Source: Pseudomonadota bacterium
Lineage (GTDB): Bacteria; Desulfobacterota; Desulfarculia; Desulfarculales; Desulfarculaceae
Assembly (NCBI GenBank): GCA_018902755.1
Contig: JAHIQI010000017.1
Location: forward strand, 62,001-126,000
Reading direction: 5' to 3'
DNA: 64,000 nucleotides
Shown here: positions 1-8,361 of the stretch, piece by piece
Numbering within the stretch: the first letter of the stretch is position 1
Layout of the letters: each line of letters opens with the position of its first letter
The notes under the pieces: model-generated
What the model was told of the DNA's origin: nothing
What the model saw: only the letters and a program-made list of their open reading frames with translations
Database searches by the model: none
Made by a program: the position numbers and the translations under genes

Positions 1-62
1 GTGGGTGGCCTCTCAAGAGCAGTCCAGCGACGTCTTCAATATCTAGCCCTAACCCGCCGCCC

Positions 63-96
63 AAAAAAGATCGGGGCCCCCGTGGGAGCCCCGATC
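63..96 (-). terminator. Intrinsic terminator of the usp/TRAP unit
   Basis: Read on the minus strand, a GATCGGGGC arm pairs with GCCCCGATC around a GC-rich loop and is followed by six T. It lies 23 bp after the usp stop codon, so it should end the TRAP-usp transcript. The bases before it, 1-62, hold nothing I can support. Confidence 0.8.
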
Positions 97-118
97 AATG
101 CTGGTTGGAGGGTCTATT

Positions 119-598
119 TTAACGCACGAACATTACCTTACAGGAAGCGCGGCGGAATACCTTTTCCGCCGTGGAGCCGAAACGCAGGGCCTTGGTGAAG
201 GAGGTGCGCCCCTTGGCCCCCATTACGATCAGGTCGGCGGCGAACTCATCGGCGATCTCCAGGATGCGCTCGTAGGGCAGGCCCACCGCGATGCGAGAAC
301 TGTGCTTCACCTCGGCCAGGGGCAGGCCGCCTTCCTTGAGGCCGGCCAGCAGGTCGCGCATCATCTCGGCCCGATGCTCCTCCTCGGCCTCGATGGCCTT
401 TTCGGCCACGCCGCCCAGCATGGCCAGGCGACCGCTCACTCGCTCCAACTCCTCGTAGGTCTTCTCGTTGACCACGTTCAGGATCAATAATTCGGCGCCG
501 TATTTTTGGGCCAATACCGCCGCCTGGGCCACGACTTCGAGCGAGAAGTCCGAGAAGTCGATGGAGCAAAGCACCTTGTTTATGGCTTGCGGAGTCAT
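119..598 (-). CDS. UspA-family universal stress protein
   Basis: 159-residue single Usp domain. The N-terminus (KVLCSIDFSDFS) and the C-terminal glycine pattern (GAKGR...FGST, followed by a hydrophobic VMFV strand) fit the ATP-binding branch of the family. It starts inside the stop of the TRAP permease gene (ATGA overlap at 595-598), so it is translationally coupled to it. Usp genes attached to TRAP operons are known from the ectoine system (TeaD, which modulates TeaABC), so a role in controlling this transporter is reasonable. That role is inference from context. Family assignment is secure. Confidence 0.9.
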   Translation of the reverse strand: MTPQAINKVLCSIDFSDFSLEVVAQAAVLAQKYGAELLILNVVNEKTYEELERVSGRLAMLGGVAEKAIEAEEEHRAEMMRDLLAGLKEGGLPLAEVKHSSRIAVGLPYERILEIADEFAADLIVMGAKGRTSFTKALRFGSTAEKVFRRASCKVMFVR

Positions 599-2742
599 GC
601 CGCCGCCTCCCCTAACTTCTGCCGCTCATATATGGGCAAGGTGAGTGATGGGTCCTTCTTTATTCGTATCTTCTGGGATAGGTAGACCACCCCGGCCAGG
701 CCGATGCCGATGAAGTCCGCCCCCAGCTTGGGCACCGGAGTCCAGGAATGCAGCAAGCCAGGGAAGAACAGCAGGGCGGTGGCGATGGCGAAGATGATCC
801 ACTCGTACCACACCGTGGGGCACAGCCAGTACCCCATGGTCAAACTGCCGAAGGCGATGGTCCCCAAGGTGATGGTGAAGTAGGCCAACACTATGTCGTA
901 CCAGGTGCCGGTGAGCAAAAAGCCCGGCGCGAAGGCGAACAGGAAGGGGCCCACGTAGAGCATCTTGGCGAATTTGAAGGAGGTCCAGCCGGTCTTCCAG
1001 GGGTCGGAACCGGCGATGGCCGCTCCGGCGTAGGCCGCCACGCACACCGGCGGGGTGATGTTGGAGTCCTGGCTGAACCAATACACGATCATGTGCGATG
1101 CCAACAGGGCCCAGGCGGCATAGCCCGCCCGCACCAGGTCGGTGTTCACCTCCAGATCCTTGAAGCTCATGCCGAAGTGGGTCTGGGCGATCATCTCGCT
1201 GACCGCGCCCACGGCCAGCACCGCGGTGATTAGGTACGCCGCGGTGACCGGCACCCCCATGCCCAGGACCAGCGAGGCCAGGCCGATGAGCAGGATGGCG
1301 ATGGGCAAATAGCCGCTGGACAGCTCGATGATGATCTGGCTGAACTTGAGCCCGATGCCGGTGAGGGCGATGGTGCCCACAATGATACCGATGACGCCCA
1401 CCGTGGCTCCGATGATGAGAGTGTTGCGCGCGCCCTCGATCATGGCCCCCATAATCTCCTTGAAGCCCATCTTGTTCTTCGGGGTGGTCCAGGACACGGC
1501 CACGCAGGTGATGGTGGCCCAGAAGGCGGCCATGCCCGGGGAGTAGCCGATCAGCATGAGCACCACGATCACCACCAGGGGCGCCGAGAGCAGCCACTGG
1601 GATTTGAGGATGTCCCAGGCGGTGGGGGCGTTGGCGTCCCGCTTGCCCACCAGGCCGTAACGCTTGGCCTCGAAGTGCACCATCACGAACACACTGAGGA
1701 AGTAGATGATCGCCGGGAACACCGCCATCTTCATGATGGTCACGTAGGGGATCTCGGTGAACTCGGCCATGAGGAAGCCGCCGGCCCCCATGATGGGCGG
1801 CATGAACATGCCGCCGATGGAGGCGCTGGGCTCGATGGCCCCGGCCACGTGGGGCCTAAAGCCCGCCTTCTTCATCAGGGGGATGGTGAAGGCGCCGGTG
1901 GACACGGTGTTGGCGATGGCGCTGCCCGAAACCGACCCGAAGAAGCCCGAGGCCATCACCGCCACCTTGGCCGGGCCGCCCACGGTGCGCCCGGCCAGGG
2001 CCATGGGAAGATCCAGGAAGAAGCGGGAGCAGCCCGAGGCTTTCAAAAAACTGCCGAAGAAAATGAACAGGATGACGTAGGTCACCAGCACCGAGGCCAT
2101 GATGCCGAACACGCCCTCCTGCTTCAGGTAGATATGGTTGATTGCCCGGTCCATGGCGAAGCCGGTGTGGGCGAAGGAGTCCAGGATGGGAATGTATTCC
2201 AGAAGATTGCCCCAAAAGGCGTAAAGCAAGAAGGCCACGCCCACCAGGGTCATGGACCAGCCCAGCACCCGGCGGGCCACCTCCAGGGAGATGAGTATGC
2301 CCACCACGCTCACCACAGTGTCCAAGGCGGTCTCGCTGCCCATGCGGTAGTTCAGGGCCGCGTACTCGACTATGTAGTAGCCCACCACGAAGGCGGCCAC
2401 CGCAGCCAGGAAAAGGTCAAAGATAGTGGGCCGGTCGGTGGGTGACTTGCGGCCCATGGGGTAGTTGATGAACACCAGGATGTAGGTGATGAGCACGTAG
2501 ATGCCCAGGAAGTACTGGGTGTCCACCGGCAGGATGCCCGCGTTGTAGAAGTAGAACAGGACCATGAACACGCCCAGGCCCGCGGTGAAATAGGCCCAGT
2601 AGCCGCTCATGGCGCGGCCGGTCTTGGCGTCTTTGCGGACTATCTCGTCCAGCTTGGCCTTGTCCACCGCCGCATCTTGCAGGGCGGCGTCTTCGTCATA
2701 TGTCTCGATGACGGGTTTTTTCGGTTCGTCGTTCATGGCCAC
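595..2742 (-). CDS. TRAP transporter permease, fused DctQ-DctM type (TAXI partner)
   Basis: 715 residues, very hydrophobic. A soluble N-terminus of about 45 residues is followed by a small DctQ-like group of membrane segments and then a large DctM-like domain with many segments. The conserved loop GSVSGSAIANTVSTGAFTIP is typical of TRAP large subunits. Fused QM subunits of this kind usually pair with TAXI binding proteins, and one is encoded immediately upstream (2822-3811). It would couple sodium entry to uptake of an organic acid. The substrate cannot be read from sequence. It overlaps usp by 4 bp. Confidence 0.93.
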   Translation of the reverse strand: MAMNDEPKKPVIETYDEDAALQDAAVDKAKLDEIVRKDAKTGRAMSGYWAYFTAGLGVFMVLFYFYNAGILPVDTQYFLGIYVLITYILVFINYPMGRKSPTDRPTIFDLFLAAVAAFVVGYYIVEYAALNYRMGSETALDTVVSVVGILISLEVARRVLGWSMTLVGVAFLLYAFWGNLLEYIPILDSFAHTGFAMDRAINHIYLKQEGVFGIMASVLVTYVILFIFFGSFLKASGCSRFFLDLPMALAGRTVGGPAKVAVMASGFFGSVSGSAIANTVSTGAFTIPLMKKAGFRPHVAGAIEPSASIGGMFMPPIMGAGGFLMAEFTEIPYVTIMKMAVFPAIIYFLSVFVMVHFEAKRYGLVGKRDANAPTAWDILKSQWLLSAPLVVIVVLMLIGYSPGMAAFWATITCVAVSWTTPKNKMGFKEIMGAMIEGARNTLIIGATVGVIGIIVGTIALTGIGLKFSQIIIELSSGYLPIAILLIGLASLVLGMGVPVTAAYLITAVLAVGAVSEMIAQTHFGMSFKDLEVNTDLVRAGYAAWALLASHMIVYWFSQDSNITPPVCVAAYAGAAIAGSDPWKTGWTSFKFAKMLYVGPFLFAFAPGFLLTGTWYDIVLAYFTITLGTIAFGSLTMGYWLCPTVWYEWIIFAIATALLFFPGLLHSWTPVPKLGADFIGIGLAGVVYLSQKIRIKKDPSLTLPIYERQKLGEAAA

Positions 2743-2772
2743 CCTCTTGGCAGTCGAGCCTTTTGGGTAAAA

Positions 2773-2799
2773 GGGGAAGGGCCGGCTAGGCCCTCCCCC
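2773..2799 (-). terminator. Hairpin between TAXI binding-protein and permease genes
   Basis: GGGCC pairs with GGCCC around a five-base loop. The stem is extended by an A-T pair and, after one mismatch, by GGGG/CCCC. There is no T-run. In this position it probably attenuates or protects the 3' end of the binding-protein message, giving more binding protein than permease. The structure is visible; the function is inferred. Confidence 0.4.
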
Positions 2800-2821
2800 A
2801 GCTTAGCTTCCCGCGGGGCGG

Positions 2822-3811
2822 TTAGTCGATCGGTTTGAGGTTGTCGGGAATTTTGACTCCCTGCTCAGTCCAGAACTTGTAAGCGCCCTTGTGCAACGGC
2901 ACCGAAGCGCCGCGGAAGTTGTTCTGCAGGGTCATGGCCTTGAAGGTCTTTTTGGCGGTCACCATGGCCTCCATGCCCTTGGTGGACCACAGGGTCTTCA
3001 TGATCTTGTAGACCAGGTCCTCGGGCACGTCCTTGCTGGTGGTGAGGATGCAGGAGTCCTGGAAAGACTCACAGGGAGGCATGCCCTTGTAGTAGGTGTC
3101 CGCGGCGATGGTCATGGGGCTGTAGGCGTAGGCCTTGTAGAAGCCGGTCTTGACCGCGTCGGTGTCCACGTTGATCAGGTTGATCTTGACCTGCACCGAG
3201 GCCTCGATGATGGAGCGGTTGGGATAGCCCACCAGCACCCAGAAGGCGTCCAGCTTGTTGTCCTTGAAGGCGCTGGCCGCGGCGGAGTAGCCCAGGAAGG
3301 TGGGCTTGAAGTTGTCCCACACGCCGATGTGGCGGAAGAAGCGCTCGGCGCTGGCCGCCGCGCCGGAACCGGCGTTGCCCACGGCCACGCGCTTGCCCTT
3401 GAGGTCCATGGCGCTCTTGAAGCCGCTGTCGGCGCGCACCACCAGCTGGGCCGGGGCACCGTAGAGGTAACCCATGGAACGAATCTTGTCGTACTTGTTG
3501 TTGTCCTTGGGCAGCTTGCCGGCAAAGCCCAGGCCGCTGTCCACCGCGTAGCACAGGGCTATGGTGCTATCGCCGCTGTTGACCCGCTTGACGTTTTCCA
3601 CCGAGCCGCCGCTGCCGACCGCGCTGGCCTTGATGTCAGCGTTGACCTTGGGGATATACACCGCCGCGCCGTTGGCCCAGGTGTTGAAGGTGCCGCCCGT
3701 GGGGCCGCCGCCGATTTTAAGCTTGTAGCCAGCGGCAATAGCCGGAGCCGGCATCATGCCCAGGCCTACCACCAAAGCGGCCGCCAGGGTCAGAACCAAA
3801 AACTTTTTCAT
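2822..3811 (-). CDS. TAXI-family TRAP solute-binding protein
   Basis: 329 residues with a cleavable signal peptide (MKKFLVLTLAAALVVGLGMM, cleavage after about AIAA). The mature protein opens with KLKIGGGPTGGTFNTWANG, characteristic of TAXI binding proteins, and later has the AVGNAGSGAAASAERFF segment. It is exported to the periplasm, where it should capture the ligand for the fused permease downstream. Start choice rests on the signal peptide and a purine-rich stretch (GGGAGAG) just upstream. Ligand unknown; glutamate and other carboxylates are known for the family. Confidence 0.92.
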   Translation of the reverse strand: MKKFLVLTLAAALVVGLGMMPAPAIAAGYKLKIGGGPTGGTFNTWANGAAVYIPKVNADIKASAVGSGGSVENVKRVNSGDSTIALCYAVDSGLGFAGKLPKDNNKYDKIRSMGYLYGAPAQLVVRADSGFKSAMDLKGKRVAVGNAGSGAAASAERFFRHIGVWDNFKPTFLGYSAAASAFKDNKLDAFWVLVGYPNRSIIEASVQVKINLINVDTDAVKTGFYKAYAYSPMTIAADTYYKGMPPCESFQDSCILTTSKDVPEDLVYKIMKTLWSTKGMEAMVTAKKTFKAMTLQNNFRGASVPLHKGAYKFWTEQGVKIPDNLKPID

Positions 3812-4070
3812 GCTTTCTCTCCCGATATGAATGGAACCAAACGACTATCCTATGGTTGGCCGACGGCCGGCGGGCCGCCCGGCGTACTCCCATGCGCTGA
3901 ACCCCATCGGGGCTCGAGTTCTGGTCGAGGCTGGAAGAACGGATAAGCGAGGTGTTGTATCTAATAGAATGCCACTCTGGGCTTCATCGCTGCATTAAAA
4001 GAATAATAAATGCGGATGCGGGGGGTAAATTCGAAGACCTCTGATTGTGTTGTACTAATTTTTCTTACAA
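3812..4070. other. Leader and promoter region of the TRAP-TAXI unit
   Basis: Together with the hairpin at 4071-4102 this gap runs about 302 bases without a convincing gene. The part nearest the binding-protein start is GC-rich and palindromic; bases 3955-4060 are AT-richer and are the likeliest promoter location for the minus-strand TRAP unit. I found no sigma-54 or clean sigma-70 site and no credible small ORF. Confidence 0.4.
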
Positions 4071-4102
4071 GGCCGTAGGCGGCAAGGCGGCCGCCCACGG
4101 CC
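4071..4102 (-). terminator. Hairpin after the 3-hydroxyacyl-CoA dehydrogenase gene
   Basis: GGCCGTGGGCGGC pairs with GCCGCCTACGGCC (12 of 13 Watson-Crick, plus one G-U) around a six-base loop, 11 bp past the stop codon. Only a weak T-run follows on the minus strand. It probably ends the kinase-regulator-dehydrogenase transcript. Confidence 0.5.
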
Positions 4103-4113
4103 CCGGACATGGG

Positions 4114-5013
4114 CTATTTTTTCAAGAAGCCTTCTTTTTTATACTCCGGATCGGGGTAGGTGTAAAAGCCCGTGCCGGTCTTGGCCCCCAACTCGCCCCG
4201 GGCCACCTTTTCCCGGAGGGCGTCGGGGGGGTGGTCCTTGGGATCGCCTGACTCGATATAGTATGACATTTCAATATCATAAACTACGTCCAGGCCCACG
4301 CTGTCCATGAGGGCGAAGGGGCCTTCGTCCATGCCGCTCCAGATCATCCAGCCCCGGTCGATGTCCTTGAAGTCCACGTAATCCCCGGCCCACATGTGCA
4401 GGCTCTCCTTTTTGATGGCCCGCCAGATGCGGTTGAAGCAGAAGCCGTGGATCGACTTGCGCACCGTCAGCGGCACGCAACCGATGGAGCGCACCCACTC
4501 GGCGCACTGCTCGATCAGCTCGGGCGGGGCCTCGCCGCTGCCCATCACGTCCGTCAGGTTGCGGCCTATGTCCAGGGTGTAGAAGTGGATGTTCACGCAA
4601 AGCTCGGGCCGGGACGTGGCGTCGGCGATCAAGGACACCGGGATGGAGGAGCTGTTGGTGGCCAGGATGGCTCCGGCCGGGGCCAGCTGGTCCAGGCGGG
4701 CGTACATCTCCCGCTTGAGCTCCAGGTTCTCGGGTATGGCCTCGATGACCATGTCGGCGTCTTCCAGCGCTTGCTCCAGGGTGGCGCAGCGGGCCACCTT
4801 TTCCGCCGCCTGGCCCAACTGGGCCCAGGTCAGGGTGGGAGTGCGGGTGGTGCGCTTGATGCGGTCCTCGCTCATGGCCATGCTGTGGTCAAAGGAGGCG
4901 GGGTTGGGGTCCCAGGCGCTGACTTTATAACCGTAATAGGCTGCTTGCAGGGCGATGCGGGCTCCCAGGTTGCCGGTGCCCACCACGGCCAGTTTCTTGA
5001 TCTCGCGGCTCAT
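4114..5013 (-). CDS. 3-hydroxyacyl-CoA dehydrogenase, NAD-binding, short form
   Basis: 299 residues. The Rossmann start (KKLAVVGTGNLGARIALQAA) is followed by D at the end of beta-2 (SAWDPNP), the ADMVIEAIPENLELK segment, the NSSS motif and IHFYTL in place of the usual HFFNP. The C-terminal domain ends GTGFYTYPDP, as in 3-hydroxybutyryl-CoA dehydrogenases. It should oxidise a 3-hydroxyacyl-CoA with NAD. The altered HFFNP element suggests a non-standard acyl group. It lies 19 bp after the response regulator stop and may be co-transcribed with the two-component pair. It is one of two candidates in this window for the 3-hydroxypimeloyl-CoA step. Confidence 0.82.
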   Translation of the reverse strand: MSREIKKLAVVGTGNLGARIALQAAYYGYKVSAWDPNPASFDHSMAMSEDRIKRTTRTPTLTWAQLGQAAEKVARCATLEQALEDADMVIEAIPENLELKREMYARLDQLAPAGAILATNSSSIPVSLIADATSRPELCVNIHFYTLDIGRNLTDVMGSGEAPPELIEQCAEWVRSIGCVPLTVRKSIHGFCFNRIWRAIKKESLHMWAGDYVDFKDIDRGWMIWSGMDEGPFALMDSVGLDVVYDIEMSYYIESGDPKDHPPDALREKVARGELGAKTGTGFYTYPDPEYKKEGFLKK

Positions 5014-5032
5014 GTTTTTTCCAATCGATGGG

Positions 5033-5671
5033 TTAGGGCTCCACCAGCCCGTGCTGGATGGCGAAGCGCGACAGGTCGGCGTTATTGCGCAGATTCAACT
5101 TTTTTAGCAAGCGGAAGCGGTAGGTGTCCACGGTCTTCACGCTGATATGGAAAGATTCGGCGATTTCCCGGTTGGTCTGGCCCAGGGCCAGGGCCCGGAG
5201 CACCTGCACCTCCCGGTTGGACAGGGTGTCCAGGGGCGAGTCGCCCCGTTCGCCCCGGGCCACGCGCAAGGCCAGCAGCTCCGAGGCCTCCTGGCTCAGG
5301 TACATGCCCCCCTGGTGCACCTGGCGTATGGCGCTGACCAGCTGCTCCGGGGCGGAGCGCTTGGTGATGTAGCCCTTGGCCCCGGAGCTGATGGAGCGCA
5401 CCACGTACTGCTCCTCCTCGTGCATGGTCAAGACCAGGATGGGCAGCTCGGGTTTCTGGGCCTGAAGCTGGTTGATCACCTCCAGGCCGTCGGTGCCGGG
5501 CATGGAGATGTCGATCACCGCTACGTCCACCGGGTGGTTCAGGGCCAGGCTGATGGCCTGGCGGCCGTCGGCGGCCTCGGCGGTCACCTCCATGTCGCCG
5601 GTCTCCTCGATGAGGCTACGGAGCCCCGCCCGCACCATGCCGTGATCGTCGGCTAAGAGTACTTTTATCAA
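5033..5671 (-). CDS. NarL/FixJ-type response regulator
   Basis: 212 residues. Receiver domain at 1-120 with the acidic pair DD at 8-9, phosphoacceptor Asp54 (VIDISMPG) and Lys near residue 104 (GAKGYITK). The C-terminal LuxR-type helix-turn-helix spans about 145-210 (LSNREVQVLRALALGQTNRE). Its start overlaps the kinase stop by 4 bp, so the two are coupled and form one two-component system. The likely targets are the adjacent TRAP transporter and dehydrogenase genes, which is an inference from position. Confidence 0.93.
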   Translation of the reverse strand: MIKVLLADDHGMVRAGLRSLIEETGDMEVTAEAADGRQAISLALNHPVDVAVIDISMPGTDGLEVINQLQAQKPELPILVLTMHEEEQYVVRSISSGAKGYITKRSAPEQLVSAIRQVHQGGMYLSQEASELLALRVARGERGDSPLDTLSNREVQVLRALALGQTNREIAESFHISVKTVDTYRFRLLKKLNLRNNADLSRFAIQHGLVEP

Positions 5672-8139
5672 TGACGGCCTCCGCTCATGGGCCTGACCGG
5701 CAGGACCAGGCGCACCTCGGTGCCCCGTCCCGGATGGGAGTTGATGGTGAGATCGCCGCCGGCCAGACCGGCCCGCTCGCGCATGCCCGCGATGCCCAGG
5801 CCCTCGCGCTCGGATAGCTGGTCCGTGGCGAAGCCCAGGCCGTTGTCGCTCACGCTCAGGGTCAGGCGGCCGTCCTGGCCCTGCAGGGCCACGTCCACGC
5901 TGGTGGCCCCGGAGTGGCGGGCCGCGTTGGTCAGGGCCTCCTGGGCCACCCGGTAGGTGGCTATGGCGGTCTGGTCGTCCACCTCGGGCACCCGGTCCCA
6001 GTTGAACACGCAGGCGATGCCGGTGTGTTTTTCAAAGTCCGTGGTGTACCACTCCAGGGCGTCCACCAGGCCCAGGTCCTCCAGGGCCGGGGGGCGCAGG
6101 CGGGTGGCGATGTTTCTTACCTCGCTGATGGTGTGGTCGATGATGGCGCACATGTTCTGGGCCCGGCCCCCGGCCTTGGGGTCCTGGCCCTTGAGGTGTT
6201 CGCGCAGCCACACCGCGTCGATGCGTAGGGCGGTGAGCACCTGGCCCAACTCGTCGTGCAACTCCCGAGCTATGGCCCGGCGCTCGGCCTCCTGGCCCTC
6301 CATGATGCTGCCCGAGAGGCGCCGCAGCTGTTCCTGGGCCTTTTTGAGGTCGGTGATGTTGACCATGATGCCGCAGATGCGGCTCACCTGGCCGTTTTCG
6401 TTGATGATGGGGAAGCGCACCGAAAGGTAGGTGTTGAAGCCGTCCTCGTGGGGGATGCGTTCCTCCACCTGCACCGAGCGCTTGGCCTGGAGCACCATGC
6501 GGTCGCTCTTGGCGAACTGTTCGGCGATCTCCCTGGAAAACAGCTCGTAGACCGTGTTGCCCCACACCTGCTCGGTGCTCAGGTTGAACAATTCCTCGAA
6601 GCGCGAGTTGACCATGATGTAGCGGCCCTCGGCGTCCTTCATGTAGACCACCGCCGGGGTGTACTTGAGGAAGCTGGTTATCTCCCTGGTGCGCTGGCGC
6701 ACCTGGCGCTCCAGGTCCCGGGAGTATTCGCTGAGCTTTTCCTGGGCCCGGCGCAGCTCTTCCTCGGTGCGCTTGAGGGCGGTGACGTCCACCAGCACGG
6801 CCAGGGATTTTACGATGCGGCCCTGGTCGTCGCGCTCGGCGATGGCCGAGAGCAACACGTCCACCACCTCGCCGTTCTTCTTGACGAACTGGTAGGAGAT
6901 GTCCTGGGCCTGGCCGGTGCGGAAAAACAGGGGCAGCACCTCGGTCTCGGCGTGGCGGTGCGACTGGGGGGTGAGGAAATCGGTGAGCTTGCGCCCAATG
7001 ACCTCTTCGTCGCTGTAGCCCAGGGCGTCGGACCAGTAGTCACTGACGTTGACCAGCCGCCCGGTGGTGTCCACCGAGTGCAGCAGGGCCGGGGTCTTGT
7101 GGTACAGGCGCCGGTAGCGCTCCTCGCTGCGTCGCAGGTCTTCCTCGGCCATACGGCGGCGGGTGATCTCCTGGGAGGCCTTGCGGTAGAGGAAGTAGAC
7201 CCCCAACCCGGCGAAGAGGCACAGGCCCAGCACCGCCACGCCGGTAGTCTGCAAGTAGGGCTTGAAGGCCCACTGGGCCACTCCGGCCATGCTGGTGAGG
7301 TACACCAGCCGCCAGCCCGGGAAGTGGGCCACCGGCCGGGTATAGAGCAGGTATTCGCGGCCCGCCTCGTCCTTGACCAGGTGCTCGCCCACCCTGGTCA
7401 GGCCGCTCCAGGGCCAGGGGCCGTCGCCGAACTGGCGGGTGCGGGCGATGGCCTCCCAGTCCTCCAGGCTGCTGGGCCACAGGGTCTTGTTGAGCCACTC
7501 CACCCGGTTGGTGCTGAAGATCACCTCGTGCGGACCCACCATCAGGGCCGCCTCCTCTTCGTCGCCCAGGTTCAGGTTGCCTTCCAACAGGCTGATGGGG
7601 GTCTTGATCACCGCCACCCCCAAGGGCGCCCCCCCGGCTGGTGGGTAGACGGCGTAGGCGTAATAGGCTCCCCGCTTCTTACTGGTGGTGCCCAGGGCCA
7701 GGTACTTGGTCGCCTGCCCGGCGATGGCCTGCTGGAAATAGGGGCGGAAGGAGAAGTTGTGGCCTACGAAGCTATCCAGGGAGTCGCGGTTGGACGAGGC
7801 GATGGTGAGACCCTGGCGGTTGAGCAGATAGCAGACGTCCACCTCCAGGGATTTCTTGAACTTGTCCAGCACATCGTTGGCCGCGGCCAGGTTGCCCTCG
7901 TCGGGCTTGATCAGGGCCCGCTGCATCTCGCCCAGGCTGGCCAGGGCCTCCACCGGCTTTTGGTTCTGGGCCAGGAAAGAAGAAATTTGGTTGGCCAAGA
8001 CCTCGGTCTGGCCGGCGGCCCGGCGGTGGGCTAGGGAGATGGCCGAATCCTGCAAGGAATAATAGTAGTGCATCCCGCCCCCGGCGGTGGACACCAGGGC
8101 CAGCAGGGACAGTATCAAGAGTATGGTTCTCAGGCGCAT
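5668..8139 (-). CDS. Membrane sensor histidine kinase, Cache-PAS-PAS-HisKA_3
   Basis: 823 residues from the ATG at 8139. An N-terminal membrane helix (LRTILLILSLLALVS) precedes an extracytoplasmic double-Cache-like sensor of about 270 residues with the DctB-like pattern SFRPYFQQAIAG. A second membrane helix lies near 295-315. Two PAS domains follow (about 340-460 and 490-610), then a HisKA_3 dimerisation helix with phosphoacceptor His in ARELHDELGQ and an HATPase domain (EALTNAARHSG, DNGLGF). The open frame runs further upstream into the divergent lon gene, but the signal-anchor and a GGGGAAAGG ribosome site favour 8139. The sensor resembles those reading small carboxylates, matching the nearby TRAP uptake genes. 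Confidence 0.9.
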   Translation of the reverse strand: MRLRTILLILSLLALVSTAGGGMHYYYSLQDSAISLAHRRAAGQTEVLANQISSFLAQNQKPVEALASLGEMQRALIKPDEGNLAAANDVLDKFKKSLEVDVCYLLNRQGLTIASSNRDSLDSFVGHNFSFRPYFQQAIAGQATKYLALGTTSKKRGAYYAYAVYPPAGGAPLGVAVIKTPISLLEGNLNLGDEEEAALMVGPHEVIFSTNRVEWLNKTLWPSSLEDWEAIARTRQFGDGPWPWSGLTRVGEHLVKDEAGREYLLYTRPVAHFPGWRLVYLTSMAGVAQWAFKPYLQTTGVAVLGLCLFAGLGVYFLYRKASQEITRRRMAEEDLRRSEERYRRLYHKTPALLHSVDTTGRLVNVSDYWSDALGYSDEEVIGRKLTDFLTPQSHRHAETEVLPLFFRTGQAQDISYQFVKKNGEVVDVLLSAIAERDDQGRIVKSLAVLVDVTALKRTEEELRRAQEKLSEYSRDLERQVRQRTREITSFLKYTPAVVYMKDAEGRYIMVNSRFEELFNLSTEQVWGNTVYELFSREIAEQFAKSDRMVLQAKRSVQVEERIPHEDGFNTYLSVRFPIINENGQVSRICGIMVNITDLKKAQEQLRRLSGSIMEGQEAERRAIARELHDELGQVLTALRIDAVWLREHLKGQDPKAGGRAQNMCAIIDHTISEVRNIATRLRPPALEDLGLVDALEWYTTDFEKHTGIACVFNWDRVPEVDDQTAIATYRVAQEALTNAARHSGATSVDVALQGQDGRLTLSVSDNGLGFATDQLSEREGLGIAGMRERAGLAGGDLTINSHPGRGTEVRLVLPVRPMSGGRH

Positions 8140-8261
8140 GGGACGCCTTTCCCCGGAGTATGATTGCGCGGGTTGCACCACCCTAACTTGGCAGAAAGCG
8201 ATCATAATGTAAACATGTTGAGACAAACGCAAAAAAGCGCCTCCACCCAAGCCGGGGCCGG

Positions 8262-8289
8262 TTGACAGGCCAAGGGCTGATGTTAGGAT
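8262..8289 (+). promoter_or_regulatory. Candidate sigma-70 promoter of lon-larC
   Basis: TTGACA at 8262-8267 and TAGGAT at 8284-8289 with a 16 bp spacer, about 70 bp before the lon start. The -35 is perfect, the -10 moderate. No heat-shock (sigma-32-like) or CIRCE element was recognised in the gap. Confidence 0.5.
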
Positions 8290-8361
8290 GATAAAATTCC
8301 GTGGGGGTTTACTTGGGGGGCGAGTCAATCTAATGGAGGGCCTCCTGGCCCGGGAAAGTCT

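Noticed and set aside
1..198. 65-codon frame at the left end
   Set aside because: It crosses a clear minus-strand terminator and has no ribosome site or recognisable sequence.
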